64,000 bases of DNA from Acidimicrobiales bacterium (GTDB taxonomy: Bacteria > Actinomycetota > Acidimicrobiia > Acidimicrobiales > UBA8190). Location: contig DATKSK010000023.1 of assembly GCA_035531755.1 (NCBI GenBank), forward strand, positions 17,803 to 81,802, in the 5' to 3' direction. The translations under genes and the position numbers were made by a program. Below, one piece after another: positions 31,446-39,794 of the stretch. The notes under the pieces are model-generated. The model was not told the origin of the DNA. It saw nothing but the letters and a program-made list of their open reading frames with translations, and did no database searches. Every line of letters starts with the position of its first letter. The stretch's first letter is position 1.

Positions 31446-33043
31446 GCGGGCTCGTGCCGGTCGTCCTGGCGGTGGCGGCGGGATGGGGCGTGGTGGTGTC
31501 CCGGAGCGGGGGGCGCGCCGGGTCGTTCGGACACCGGCGTCCGGGCCCGGCGCAGGGCGCGCCGGGACGGTCCGTCCTGCCGGGCCGGACGCGGTGGGGT
31601 GCGGCTCGCTCCCGGCCCGACGACGACCCGGCTCGCTGGGCCACGCCCCGCGATGCCCGTCCCTTGGCCGTACGCGGGCCCACGCCTGGCCGGCTGTCGC
31701 TCGGTGTGGCGCGCCGTCGGTTGCTGGCGGCCGAGCGCGGTCACTCCGTGCTCGTCGTCGGACCGACCCAGAGCCGCAAGACGAGCGGCTTCGCCGTGCC
31801 CGCCATCCTCGAGTGGGCGGGGCCCGTGGTGGCGGCGTCGGTGAAGTCCGACCTCGTCCGCAACACCATGGCCTGGCGCCGCCGGTGCGGACGGGTGTCG
31901 GTGTACGACCCGATGGCCGTGACCGGGCTGGCGCGGGCGTCGTGGTCCCCGCTCCAGGCGGCGGTGACATGGGAGGGCGCACGCCGCATCGCGCAGTCGC
32001 TGACCGAGGTGGCCCGGTCCTCGGCGGGATCGATGACCGACGGCGACTTCTGGTACTCGACGGCGGCCAAGCTCCTCGCGCCGCTGCTGCTGGCCGCCGC
32101 CGCCTCGGGCCGGACGATGGCGGACGTCGTCCGCTGGATCGACACCCAGGAGGTGGACGAGGTCTACGACGCCCTCATGATGTCCGGCGACGGCCCGGCC
32201 CTCCAGGCGGCCCGGGCCTCGTGGGCACGCGACGACCGCCAGCGCAGCGCGGTCTACACGACGGCGGAGACGGTGGTGGAGGTCTTCGCCGACCCCGTGG
32301 TGGCGACCTCCGAGTGCCAACCACGTGCCGACGCCGGCGCTGACTGCGCCGCGGGCGCCGCGGGCGCCGCGGGCGCCGCGGGCGCCGGTGCGAGCCCGGC
32401 CGCCGTGGCGGGGGAGGCGTTCGACCCGGTGCGCATGCTCGACGAGTCCGGCACGCTCTACCTCTGCGCGCCGGCACACGATCAGCGCCGGCTCCGTCCG
32501 GTGTTCGCCACCCTGGTCGCCCAGGTGGTCGAGGCCGCCTACGAGCGCGCCTCGAGGCTCGGGTCGCCCCTCGACCCGCCCCTCCTCGTGGTGCTCGACG
32601 AGGCCGCCAACGTCGCCCCCCTGGCCGAGCTCGACGTGCTGGCGTCGACGGCGGCCGGCCATGGCGTGCAGCTCGTGACGGTCTGGCAGGACCTCGCCCA
32701 GGTGCACGCCCGCTACGGCGCGCGGGCGGGGAGCGTCGTGAACAACCACCGGGTGAAGGTGTTCCTGTCGGGCATCGCCGATCCCGGCACGCTCGAGCAC
32801 GCCAGCGCGCTGATCGGCGACACCGAGCGTCGCTCGGTGACGACCACGGTCGACGGGTACGGCGCCGCCTCGGTGACCGAGTCCCCGGCCTTCCGGCGGC
32901 TGGCGCCCGCAGACGCCCTGCGGCGCATCCGCCCCGGTGAAGGAGTGGTGGTGTCCGGCCACCTCCCGCCGATCCGGCTCGCCCTGCGCCCCTGGCAGGA
33001 CGATCGTGCACTGCGGGCACGCGCCGAGGCCGACGCCACGTAG
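31442..33043 (+). CDS. TraG/VirD4-like coupling protein with altered Walker A
   Basis: The 533-residue protein resembles type IV coupling proteins. It has one N-terminal helix (residues 4-20), the P-loop region at 107-114, SVKSDLVRNTMAWR, Walker B LLVVLDEAANVAPL (D386, E387), TVWQDLAQVHARYG and a C-terminal LALRPW segment. The P-loop reads GPTQSRKT: the glycine before the lysine is Arg112, encoded CGC, one base from GGC. This change would be expected to weaken nucleotide binding. A linker holds GAAGAAGAAG, encoded by a 9-bp repeat. Coupling proteins feed DNA or protein substrates to T4SS channels. No relaxase gene is present in the window. Confidence 0.8.
   Translation: MSGLVPVVLAVAAGWGVVVSRSGGRAGSFGHRRPGPAQGAPGRSVLPGRTRWGAARSRPDDDPARWATPRDARPLAVRGPTPGRLSLGVARRRLLAAERGHSVLVVGPTQSRKTSGFAVPAILEWAGPVVAASVKSDLVRNTMAWRRRCGRVSVYDPMAVTGLARASWSPLQAAVTWEGARRIAQSLTEVARSSAGSMTDGDFWYSTAAKLLAPLLLAAAASGRTMADVVRWIDTQEVDEVYDALMMSGDGPALQAARASWARDDRQRSAVYTTAETVVEVFADPVVATSECQPRADAGADCAAGAAGAAGAAGAGASPAAVAGEAFDPVRMLDESGTLYLCAPAHDQRRLRPVFATLVAQVVEAAYERASRLGSPLDPPLLVVLDEAANVAPLAELDVLASTAAGHGVQLVTVWQDLAQVHARYGARAGSVVNNHRVKVFLSGIADPGTLEHASALIGDTERRSVTTTVDGYGAASVTESPAFRRLAPADALRRIRPGEGVVVSGHLPPIRLALRPWQDDRALRARAEADAT
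32348..32383. repeat. 9-bp tandem repeat, four copies
   Basis: Four copies of gccgcgggc, in frame, encode the Gly-Ala-Ala linker of the coupling protein. Confidence 0.9.
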
Positions 33044-33048
33044 GCGGC

Positions 33049-33054
33049 TACCGT
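33049..33054 (+). promoter_or_regulatory. -10 hexamer of the P450 gene
   Basis: TACCGT lies 6 nt before GTG 33061. It suggests that the P450 gene has its own leaderless promoter and is not part of the T4SS-like operon. Confidence 0.5.
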
Positions 33055-33060
33055 GGCCCC

Positions 33061-34404
33061 GTGGTCGACGAGGCAGCGCCCGGCACCGCCCAGCCCGGCT
33101 TGGCGGAGCTGGTGGCCCAGCGCACCGCGCAGTTCCACGAGGCGGCGCGCACCGTGCGCGACGCGGCCGAAGCCGCCGGCACCCTCGTCTGGGACCCCTA
33201 CGACCCGGCCTGGGTCGCGGACCCCTACGGCGTCTATGCCGCCCTGCGCCGGGACAACCCCGTGCACCGCAACGCCCTCGGGTTCTGGGTATTCACCCGG
33301 CACGCCGACTGCCTGGCCGTGCTGCGCGACCGGCGGTCGAGCAGCGACGGCCGCAACGTCGACGGCGGCTCGGTCGTCCCGCTGCGCGCCGACGAGTTCG
33401 GGCCACGGTCGGGGCCCGAGACCATGCTCGCCGAGATGGCGCCGTTCCTGTTCCGCGACCCGCCGGACCACACGCGCCTGCGCGGCCTGGTGCAGAAGGC
33501 CTTTACGCCCCGCGTCGTCGAGGGTCTGCGGCCCCGGGTGGAGGAGATCTGCGACGAGCTGCTCGACGCCGCCTTGGCGCGCGGGGAGGCGGACCTGGTC
33601 GCCGACTACGCCTACCCGCTGCCCGTGCAGATCATCGTGGAGATGCTCGGCGTCCCCGCCGAGGACCACGAGCAGTTCCGCGTGTGGTCCGACGCGCTGG
33701 CGAGGGGCCTCGACCCCGACTTCCTGCTCCCGCCGGAGGCCGTGCAGCAGCGCCTGGGGGCCATCCTGTCGTTCGTGCAGTACTTCGCCTCGCTCATCGA
33801 GCAGCGCCGCACGCGCCCGGGCGAGGACCTGCTCAGCCGGTTGATCGCCGCCGAGGAGCAGGGCGACGTGCTCACCCAGGGAGAGCTGCTCTCCACGTGC
33901 ATCCTGCTGCTCGTGGCCGGCCACGAAACGACGGTGAACCTGGTGTCGGGTGGGGCGCTGGCGCTCATGGAGCATCCCGACCAGCTGGCCCGGTTCCGCG
34001 ACGACTTGTCCGTGATGCGCAGCGGCGTGGAGGAGATGCTGCGCTTCGTGCCCCCGGTGCAGCTGACGGGGCGGGTGGCGCTCGAGGACATGGAGGTCGG
34101 GGGGGCCCGCATCGCCGCCGGCGAGTTCTCCATGCTGCTCATCGGGTCGGCCAACCGCGACCCCGACGCCTTCGACGATCCCGACACCTTCGACGTGGGC
34201 CGCGCCGACAACAACCACCTGGGCTTCGGCTTCGGCATCCACCACTGCCTCGGCGCGCCGCTCGCCCGGCTCGAGGCGCAGATCGCGCTGCCCGCCCTGC
34301 TGCGCCGGGCCCGGCGCCTGGAGCGCACCACCGACCAGCTGCTCTACAAGGAGAACATCGTGTTGCGGGGGCTGCAGGCCCTTCCCGTCAGCCTGTCGGC
34401 CTGA
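33061..34404 (+). CDS. Cytochrome P450
   Basis: The 447-residue soluble P450 has the oxygen-activation motif LLVAGHETTVNLV, the ExxR pair in VEEMLRFVP, and the heme-cysteine loop LGFGFGIHHCLGAPLARLE. RDPPDHTRLRGLVQKAFTP is the usual C-helix region of bacterial P450s. No ferredoxin or reductase is adjacent, so its electron donor must come from elsewhere, perhaps the ferredoxin at 54419. The 40-residue N-terminal extension before WDPYDPAWVADPYGVYAALR is longer than usual. The substrate is unknown. It differs clearly from the CYP51 and CYP123-like genes of the same window. Confidence 0.9.
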   Translation: MVDEAAPGTAQPGLAELVAQRTAQFHEAARTVRDAAEAAGTLVWDPYDPAWVADPYGVYAALRRDNPVHRNALGFWVFTRHADCLAVLRDRRSSSDGRNVDGGSVVPLRADEFGPRSGPETMLAEMAPFLFRDPPDHTRLRGLVQKAFTPRVVEGLRPRVEEICDELLDAALARGEADLVADYAYPLPVQIIVEMLGVPAEDHEQFRVWSDALARGLDPDFLLPPEAVQQRLGAILSFVQYFASLIEQRRTRPGEDLLSRLIAAEEQGDVLTQGELLSTCILLLVAGHETTVNLVSGGALALMEHPDQLARFRDDLSVMRSGVEEMLRFVPPVQLTGRVALEDMEVGGARIAAGEFSMLLIGSANRDPDAFDDPDTFDVGRADNNHLGFGFGIHHCLGAPLARLEAQIALPALLRRARRLERTTDQLLYKENIVLRGLQALPVSLSA

Positions 34405-34451
34405 CCGGACCGTCCGCACCGGCCGGCGGCACGAGCGGGACCGGCGCAGGA

Positions 34452-35873
34452 TCAGAGCGGGGCGCCCGGCGCCACCAGGGGCCAGGGGCGCTCGCGCTCG
34501 GCGATCAGGGCCAGGTCGAGCAGCAGCTCCTCCTGGTGGTGCCGGCCGATGACCTGCATCCCCACGGGCAGCCCGTCGAAGGTGCCGACCGGGATCGACA
34601 CCGCCGGGTTCCCGTTGAAGTTGGCGGGGAAGGTGAGGTTCCCCTGGTTGGCGCCCACCCGCATGATGTCGCCGAACTTCTCCATGAGGTCGACGTCGCC
34701 GACCGTCACGGGCACGGGCCCTTCGGCGGTGAAGGCCACGTCGGGGTTGGTCGAGGCGAAGATGAAGTCGACGTCGTCGAGCAGGTCGGCCATCACCTCG
34801 TGTGCCTCCACCCGGAACCGCTCAGCGGCGGCGGCCATGGCGAGGTCGTAGTGGTGGGAGGCGATGTTCATCCCCAGCATGATCTCGCCCGTGAGGTCCT
34901 GCTCGCACGCCGGGTACCGCTCCCCGAGGTCAGCGGCCAGCGTCACGAGATTGGACATGGCCCATTCCATGAGCGCCGACGGGAACGACACCACCACGTC
35001 CACGCGGGCCAGCCCGGCGTCGGCGACGAGCGCCTCGGCGGCCGAGGCGACACGCGCCGCGACCTCGGGGTGCACCACCGCCACGCCCAGGTCGACGGCG
35101 ATCACGGCCCGCTTGCCGCGCAGGTCCTGGCGGTGGCTCCCGAGGCCGGCCTCCCACCCCTCGACGCGCGGCAGGCTGAGAGTGTCGTGCGGGTCGTAGC
35201 CGTTGCACACGTCGAACCACCGCGCCGTGTCGCGCACCGACCGGCTGATGCACCCGAGCGTGACGGTGTGGGGGATCTGGTGCGTGAACGGGCCCTTGGG
35301 GATGCGCCCGAAGTTCGACTTCAGGCCGAACATGCCCGTGAAGCCGGCGGGGATGCGGATCGACCCGCCCCCGTCACCGCCCGACGCGATGGGCACGAGG
35401 CCGCCGGCGACCGCCGCCGCCGACCCGCCCGAGGAGCCCCCCGGCGTGCGCTCGAGGTTCCACGGGTTGCGCGTGGTGCCGTGCAGCTTGGTGTGGGTGA
35501 CGTTGATGCCGCCGAACTCGCTGGAGGTGGTCTGGCCCGCCAGGACGGCCCCGGCGTCGACGAGCCGGTGGACGTGGGTGCTCGTGTGGTCGGCCACCCG
35601 GTCGGCGTAGACGAGGGACGCTTCGGTGTAGGGCCAGCCTGCGACGGGCTCGAGCTCCTTGATCCCCACCGGCAGCCCCCCGAAGGGAAGCGACACGTCC
35701 GCCTGCGCCGCGACCCGGCGGGCCGCCTCGGCGTCGACGTGGCTGAAGGCGTTCAGGCCCGAGCGCTCGACGGCGGCCAGGGTGGCGTCGAGCGCCTCCA
35801 GGGGGCTGATCTCGCCCTTGCGGAAGGAGTCGACGAGCGAGCAGGCGTCCCCGGTCCACGGTGCGTCGGTCAT
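34452..35873 (-). CDS. Amidase-signature family amidase
   Basis: The 473-residue enzyme shows the amidase-signature triad: the catalytic Lys in GLPVGIKELEPVAGW, the cis-Ser in TPGGSSGGSAAAVAGG, and the nucleophilic Ser in SGGDGGGSIRIPAG. It hydrolyses an amide, ester or related bond; the family ranges from GatA to aryl amidases, and GatB/GatC genes are absent here. ATG 35873 is preceded at exactly 7 nt by TAGCCT on the minus strand, so the start is well supported and the mRNA probably leaderless. It is divergent from bluB. Confidence 0.88.
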   Translation of the reverse strand: MTDAPWTGDACSLVDSFRKGEISPLEALDATLAAVERSGLNAFSHVDAEAARRVAAQADVSLPFGGLPVGIKELEPVAGWPYTEASLVYADRVADHTSTHVHRLVDAGAVLAGQTTSSEFGGINVTHTKLHGTTRNPWNLERTPGGSSGGSAAAVAGGLVPIASGGDGGGSIRIPAGFTGMFGLKSNFGRIPKGPFTHQIPHTVTLGCISRSVRDTARWFDVCNGYDPHDTLSLPRVEGWEAGLGSHRQDLRGKRAVIAVDLGVAVVHPEVAARVASAAEALVADAGLARVDVVVSFPSALMEWAMSNLVTLAADLGERYPACEQDLTGEIMLGMNIASHHYDLAMAAAAERFRVEAHEVMADLLDDVDFIFASTNPDVAFTAEGPVPVTVGDVDLMEKFGDIMRVGANQGNLTFPANFNGNPAVSIPVGTFDGLPVGMQVIGRHHQEELLLDLALIAERERPWPLVAPGAPL

Positions 35874-35880
35874 GGCGCGG

Positions 35881-35886
35881 AGGCTA
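35881..35886 (-). promoter_or_regulatory. -10 hexamer of leaderless amidase gene
   Basis: TAGCCT on the minus strand, 7 nt before ATG 35873. Confidence 0.6.
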
Positions 35887-36002
35887 CCGCGCACGGTCGG
35901 GAACGGCTCGGGCCCGCCGGCGGTCACGGACCGGCCGGCGTCAGGGAAGCACGCGGTCGGGGGCCTGGGCACCACGCGGCCGGCCGGCGGGGCCTGCGCT
36001 TG

Positions 36003-36008
36003 TAAGGT
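36003..36008 (+). promoter_or_regulatory. -10 hexamer of bluB
   Basis: TAAGGT lies 6 nt before ATG 36015. Confidence 0.55.
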
Positions 36009-36014
36009 GCGCGC

Positions 36015-36905
36015 ATGGAGCCGCACCGGTCCGGGCCTGCCGATCCCACGGACACGGCGGGCGCCGTGGGCACCGCCCCGGCCCCCGGCGCTCCCCCCGC
36101 CTTCTACGACGTGGTCCATCGCCGGCGCGACGTGCGGGCCGAGTTCAGCGGCGAGCCCGTCGACGAGGAGGTCCTCGCCCGGGTGCTGGGGGCCGCCCAC
36201 AGCGCTCCCAGCGTGGGCCTGTCGCAGCCGTGGGACTTCGTCCTCGTCACCGACGACGCCGTCCGGCGCGCGTTCTGGGCGCATGTCCAGGAGGAGCGCA
36301 GCACCTTCGCGGCGTCCCTCGAAGGCGAGCGCGCCGAGCGGTTCGCCGGCATCAAGATCGACGGGATCCTCGAGGCGAGCCTGTCGGTGGTGGTGACCTA
36401 CGACCCCGCTCGCGGGGCGCCGGGCGTGCTCGGCCGCCACGCCATCGCCGACGCCGGCCTGTACTCGGTGTGCCTCGCCATCGAGAACATGTGGCTGGCG
36501 TGCACGGCCGAGGGCTGGGGCATGGGGTGGGTGTCGTTCTACCGGGAATCCTTCCTGCGCGAGCTGCTGCACATCCCCGACGGTGTCCGGCCGGTGGCGT
36601 GGTTGTGCGTGGGCCCGGTGGGAACGCTGCAGGACACCCCCGACCTCGAGCGCCACGGCTGGCGGTCGCGCCTGCCCCTCGACGCGGTGTTGCATCTCGA
36701 CCACTGGGAGATCGGCGGCGCCGAGGCGCTGCACACCGCGGCCGGGGGACGCGCCGTCGACACCGCCGCCGGGGGGCGCGCCGTCGACACCGCGGCCGGG
36801 GGGCGCGCCGTCGACACCGCGGCCGGGGGGCGCGCCCTCGACACCGCGGCCGGGGGGCGCGCCCTCGACACCGCGGCCGGGGCTGGACGAGGAGGCGCAC
36901 GATGA
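36015..36905 (+). CDS. bluB: 5,6-dimethylbenzimidazole synthase BluB with repeat tail
   Basis: BluB cleaves reduced flavin (FMNH2) to make 5,6-dimethylbenzimidazole, the lower ligand of vitamin B12. Family features are RRDVRAEFSGEPVDEEVLARVLGAAHSAPSVG-type N-terminal region, SQPWDFVLV, GVLGRHAIADAGLYSVCLAIENMWLA and GMGWVSF, with VAWLCVGPV near the end. The protein is 296 residues; about 215 is usual. The excess is a disordered N-terminus and a C-terminal tail of five to six repeats of DTAAGGRAV, encoded by a 27-bp minisatellite. No other cobalamin genes lie in the window. Its stop overlaps the next gene as ATGA. Confidence 0.88.
   Translation: MEPHRSGPADPTDTAGAVGTAPAPGAPPAFYDVVHRRRDVRAEFSGEPVDEEVLARVLGAAHSAPSVGLSQPWDFVLVTDDAVRRAFWAHVQEERSTFAASLEGERAERFAGIKIDGILEASLSVVVTYDPARGAPGVLGRHAIADAGLYSVCLAIENMWLACTAEGWGMGWVSFYRESFLRELLHIPDGVRPVAWLCVGPVGTLQDTPDLERHGWRSRLPLDAVLHLDHWEIGGAEALHTAAGGRAVDTAAGGRAVDTAAGGRAVDTAAGGRALDTAAGGRALDTAAGAGRGGAR
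36733..36882. repeat. 27-bp minisatellite in the 3' end of bluB
   Basis: Five full 27-bp units start at 36733, 36760, 36787, 36814 and 36841, followed by a partial sixth. They differ at only a few positions. The unit is a multiple of three, so each copy adds nine residues. Confidence 0.97.
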
Positions 36906-37684
36906 CCGAGCAGCCCACCCCGAGCCGGTCCCCCGAGGCCCCGCTGACCCTCGCCATCGACATCGGGGGGACGGGGCTCAAGGCGTCGGTGCTCGACGCC
37001 ACCGGGGCGATGGTGGCCGACCGCGTCGTGGTGCGGACCACGTACCCGTGCCCCCCGGCGACGATGATCGACGACCTCGTGGCGCTGGTCGCCCCGCTCC
37101 CGTCCGCCGACCGGGTGTCGGCGGGATTCCCGGGGATGGTGCGCAACGGGCGTGTGCTGTCGGCACCGCACTTCATCACCGAGCACGGCCCGGGGACCAC
37201 GATCGACCCGGTGCTCGTCAAGCTGTGGTCGGGGTTCGACCTCGCCGGGGGGCTCTCGAAGCGCCTGGGCCGGCCCACCCGGGTCGCCAACGACGCTGAC
37301 GTCCAGGGCGCCGCCGTCGTGACCAGAAGAGGGCTCGAGCTCGTCGTGACCCTCGGCACGGGCGTCGGGACCGCTTTCTTCTACGACGGCCGCCTGCTGC
37401 CGCACCTGGAGTTCGCCCATCACCCCTTCCTGAAGGGCGACACCTACAACGAGCAGATCGGCGACGCGGCGCGCAAGGCCATCGGCAACGCCCGCTGGAA
37501 CAAGCGCGTGCGCAAGGCCATCGTCACGCTGCGGGCGCTGTCGTTCTTCGACCACTGCTTCATCGGGGGCGGCAATGCCAAAAAGCTGCATGCCGGCCTC
37601 GGCGACGATGTTTCCATCGTGGACAACACCGCCGGCATCCTCGGGGGGATCCGGCTGTGGGACGAGTCCCACATCGCGCTATGA
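36902..37684 (+). CDS. ppgK: ROK-family kinase, polyphosphate-glucokinase-like
   Basis: The 260-residue kinase has the ASKHA phosphate-binding loop LAIDIGGTGLKASVLD, the catalytic aspartate in RVANDADVQGAA, LVVTLGTGVGTAFFYDG, and LLPHLEFAHHPF in place of the LIPNTEFGH of mycobacterial polyphosphate glucokinase. FIGGGNAKKL and NTAGILGGI end the fold. It likely phosphorylates glucose with polyphosphate or ATP in the cytoplasm. The zinc-binding cysteines of other ROK members are missing, as in PpgK. ATG 36902 overlaps the bluB stop as ATGA. Confidence 0.8.
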   Translation: MTEQPTPSRSPEAPLTLAIDIGGTGLKASVLDATGAMVADRVVVRTTYPCPPATMIDDLVALVAPLPSADRVSAGFPGMVRNGRVLSAPHFITEHGPGTTIDPVLVKLWSGFDLAGGLSKRLGRPTRVANDADVQGAAVVTRRGLELVVTLGTGVGTAFFYDGRLLPHLEFAHHPFLKGDTYNEQIGDAARKAIGNARWNKRVRKAIVTLRALSFFDHCFIGGGNAKKLHAGLGDDVSIVDNTAGILGGIRLWDESHIAL

Positions 37685-38028
37685 CCGACGTCACGGGCGA
37701 GCGGCCCGGGCGCGAGGAGATGGAGCAGCTGGGGCGCCGGCGGCGGCGGCGGGCCATCCGGGGGCTGTCGTTGCTCGTCCTACTGGTGGTCGTCCTCGTC
37801 TTCGTGGTGCAGAACTCCCAACCCGTGCGCGTGCACTTCTGGTTCGTGAACCGCCATCCGCGCCTCATCTGGGTGGTACTCGCCTGCCTCGTTCTCGGCA
37901 CGGTGTTCGGCTACGTCCTGGGTGGTCCCGAGCGCAAGGCCACGCGCCGGGCGCGCCGCCAGGAGAAGCAGGCCGAGCGCCAGCGACGCAAGGGCCGGAT
38001 CCAGGGCTCCGACGCACCACCGGCCTAG
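37681..38028 (+). CDS. LapA-domain (DUF1049) membrane protein
   Basis: The 115-residue protein has two hydrophobic helices at about residues 28-44 and 60-82, joined by NSQPVRVHFWFVNRHP, the typical lipopolysaccharide-assembly LapA domain core. A basic tail (RRARRQEKQAERQRRKGR) follows in the cytoplasm. In actinobacteria the function of such proteins is unknown. ATG 37681 overlaps the ppgK-like stop as ATGA, giving a three-gene operon bluB-ppgK-lapA. Confidence 0.82.
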   Translation: MTDVTGERPGREEMEQLGRRRRRRAIRGLSLLVLLVVVLVFVVQNSQPVRVHFWFVNRHPRLIWVVLACLVLGTVFGYVLGGPERKATRRARRQEKQAERQRRKGRIQGSDAPPA

Positions 38029-38060
38029 CGGCAGTGCCCTGACACGTCGTCGGCACCCGG

Positions 38061-38066
38061 TAGGTT
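38061..38066 (+). promoter_or_regulatory. -10 hexamer of leaderless oxidoreductase gene
   Basis: TAGGTT lies exactly 7 nt before GTG 38074. Confidence 0.6.
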
Positions 38067-38073
38067 TCGGCCC

Positions 38074-39024
38074 GTGCGGGCGGTGACCATCGGGGACGGT
38101 GAGCTGCGCTGGGCGGAGCACCCCGACCCCGAGCCCGGTGACACCGACCTCCTGGTCGCGGTGCGGGCCGCCGGGGTCAACGCCGCCGACCTCATGCAGC
38201 GCGTCGGCCTCTACCCCGCACCCCCGGGGTCCCCGCCCGACATCCCCGGCATGGAGCTCGCCGGCGAGGTGGTCGCCACCGGCCGCCGGACGTCGCGCTT
38301 CTCGGTCGGCGACCGCGTCATGGCGGTGGTGGGCGGGGGCGCGCAGGCCGAGCTGGCCCTGGTGGACGAGCGCGGGGCCATGGCCGTGCCGGGCGGCCTG
38401 CCGTGGCCCGAGGCCGGTGGGTTCCCCGAGGTGTTCTCCACCGCCCACGACGCCCTGTTCGCCCAGTGCGGCATGTCCGTCGGCGACCGCGTGCTCGTCA
38501 CCGGCGCCGCCGGGGGCGTGGGGACGGCCGGGGTGCAGCTGGCGGCCGCCGCCGGGGCCCGCTGCGTGGCGTCGGTGCGCCGTGAGGAGCTGCGCGCCGG
38601 CGTGCTCGCGCTGGGGGCGGCGGAGGCGGCCGCTCCCGACGACGCCCTCGGCTTCGGGCCGTTCGACGTCGCCCTCGAGCTCGTGGGCGCCGCCAGCATC
38701 ACCGGCGTGCTCGGCGCCATGGCCACGTCGGGCCGCATCTCGGTGATCGGCGTGGGCGGCGGTGCGCGCGCCGAGATCGATCTCCTCACCGTCATGCGCG
38801 GGCGGCTTCAGGTGAGCGGCTCCACGCTGCGGGCCCGCTCCCCGGTCGAGAAGGCCGCCGTGGCCGCCGCCGTCGAGGCGCACGTGGTGCCGCTCCTGCA
38901 GGCCGGCACGGTGCGCGTGCCGGTGGCGGCCACCGTGCCCATGGAGCGCGCCACCGAGGCCTACGAGCGCTTCGCCCGGGGGGGCAAGCTCGGCAAGATC
39001 GTCCTGGTGGCGCCCGGCCCCTGA
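38074..39024 (+). CDS. Quinone oxidoreductase-like (zeta-crystallin, MDR superfamily)
   Basis: The 316-residue NADPH-dependent oxidoreductase has the GroES-like N-terminal domain (VRAAGVNAADLMQRVGLYP, PGMELAGEVVATG) and a Rossmann domain with VLVTGAAGGVGTAGVQLA. Zinc-binding cysteines of alcohol dehydrogenases are absent, as in quinone oxidoreductases. GRISVIGVGGG and GSTLRARSPVEK are the usual C-terminal half. GTG 38074 is supported by TAGGTT 7 nt upstream. It is convergent with bioD. Confidence 0.88.
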   Translation: MRAVTIGDGELRWAEHPDPEPGDTDLLVAVRAAGVNAADLMQRVGLYPAPPGSPPDIPGMELAGEVVATGRRTSRFSVGDRVMAVVGGGAQAELALVDERGAMAVPGGLPWPEAGGFPEVFSTAHDALFAQCGMSVGDRVLVTGAAGGVGTAGVQLAAAAGARCVASVRREELRAGVLALGAAEAAAPDDALGFGPFDVALELVGAASITGVLGAMATSGRISVIGVGGGARAEIDLLTVMRGRLQVSGSTLRARSPVEKAAVAAAVEAHVVPLLQAGTVRVPVAATVPMERATEAYERFARGGKLGKIVLVAPGP

Positions 39025-39044
39025 CGCGCCGGCGCGTCGGGCCC

Positions 39045-39794
39045 CTACGGCGGCGTGCCGTCGGGCCGCTCCCGCGCCGTGCCATCGGGCCGGTCCCGCG
39101 CCGTGCCATCGGGCCGCTCCCGCGCCGTGCGCCGCGCCAGCTCGCCGAGGCCGTCGGGGGTCGCCGGCAGCACGCACGCGCCGTCCCGGTCGCGCAACCA
39201 CGCCAGGTTGCGCCGGTGGAGGTCCGACGACGCGTCGAAGCGGTTCAGCACGACGACGGGGACGAGGGGAGGCCGGCCGTCGCGGCGAACGTCGGTGAGT
39301 GCGCGCACGCTGAGGCGCACGGCGTTGACGGTGCCGAGCCCGGCGTCGGCCACGAGCACCACGCCGTCGGGCCCGATGGCCCGCACCATGTCCGTGGTGT
39401 CGCCGTCGTCGGCCTGCGGCGAGCGCACACCACCGGCCATCTCCACCAGCCCCACGTCGGTGCCGGCCGGCGGCCAGGCGAGCTCACCCACCAGGTCCGC
39501 CAGCGTGGGCGGGGGGAGGCCCAGCGCGTCGGCGGCCATGGGCGGCGCCAGCGGCACCCGGTACGAGCGTCCCGGCCGGCACACCGTGGCGGGCTCCTCG
39601 CCGCTCGCCGCCCCGAGCACCTCGGCGTCGGTGGGTCCCGCACCCTCGGCGAACGACTGGGCCGGCTTGCGGGCGGCCACCGACAGGCCCGCGACGCGCC
39701 AGGTCTCGAGCAGCCGGGCGGCCACCCACGTCTTGCCCACGTCGGTGCCGGTGCCCGCCACCAGGACCACGACCGCCGGACGCGGCCCGGTCAC
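39045..39794 (-). CDS. bioD: Dethiobiotin synthetase
   Basis: BioD closes the ureido ring of biotin using CO2 and ATP. The 249-residue protein has the P-loop GTGTDVGKTWVAA, the substrate lysine in AARKPAQSF, VEMAGGVRSP and VLVADAGLGTVNAVRLS. The C-terminal 25 residues are three near-identical RERPDGTA units encoded by a 24-bp tandem repeat and are not part of the family fold. GTG 39794 overlaps the bioF stop as GTGA. bioB is not in the window. Confidence 0.9.
   Translation of the reverse strand: MTGPRPAVVVLVAGTGTDVGKTWVAARLLETWRVAGLSVAARKPAQSFAEGAGPTDAEVLGAASGEEPATVCRPGRSYRVPLAPPMAADALGLPPPTLADLVGELAWPPAGTDVGLVEMAGGVRSPQADDGDTTDMVRAIGPDGVVLVADAGLGTVNAVRLSVRALTDVRRDGRPPLVPVVVLNRFDASSDLHRRNLAWLRDRDGACVLPATPDGLGELARRTARERPDGTARDRPDGTARERPDGTPP
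39054..39125. repeat. 24-bp tandem repeat, three copies, in bioD
   Basis: Units at 39054-39077, 39078-39101 and 39102-39125 differ at one or two bases. They add eight residues each to the BioD tail. Confidence 0.95.

Noticed and set aside
26605..33043. Integrated conjugative element
   Set aside because: No integrase, relaxase, att repeats or tRNA junction flank the five genes, and base composition inside is like the surroundings. Only the promoter is AT-rich.
33061..34404. P450 as a member of the T4SS-like operon
   Set aside because: A TACCGT hexamer 6 nt before its start and unrelated function suggest a separate transcript.
36733..36882. CRISPR-like array
   Set aside because: The units are directly adjacent with no spacers and are read in frame, so this is a minisatellite. 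No cas genes occur in the window.
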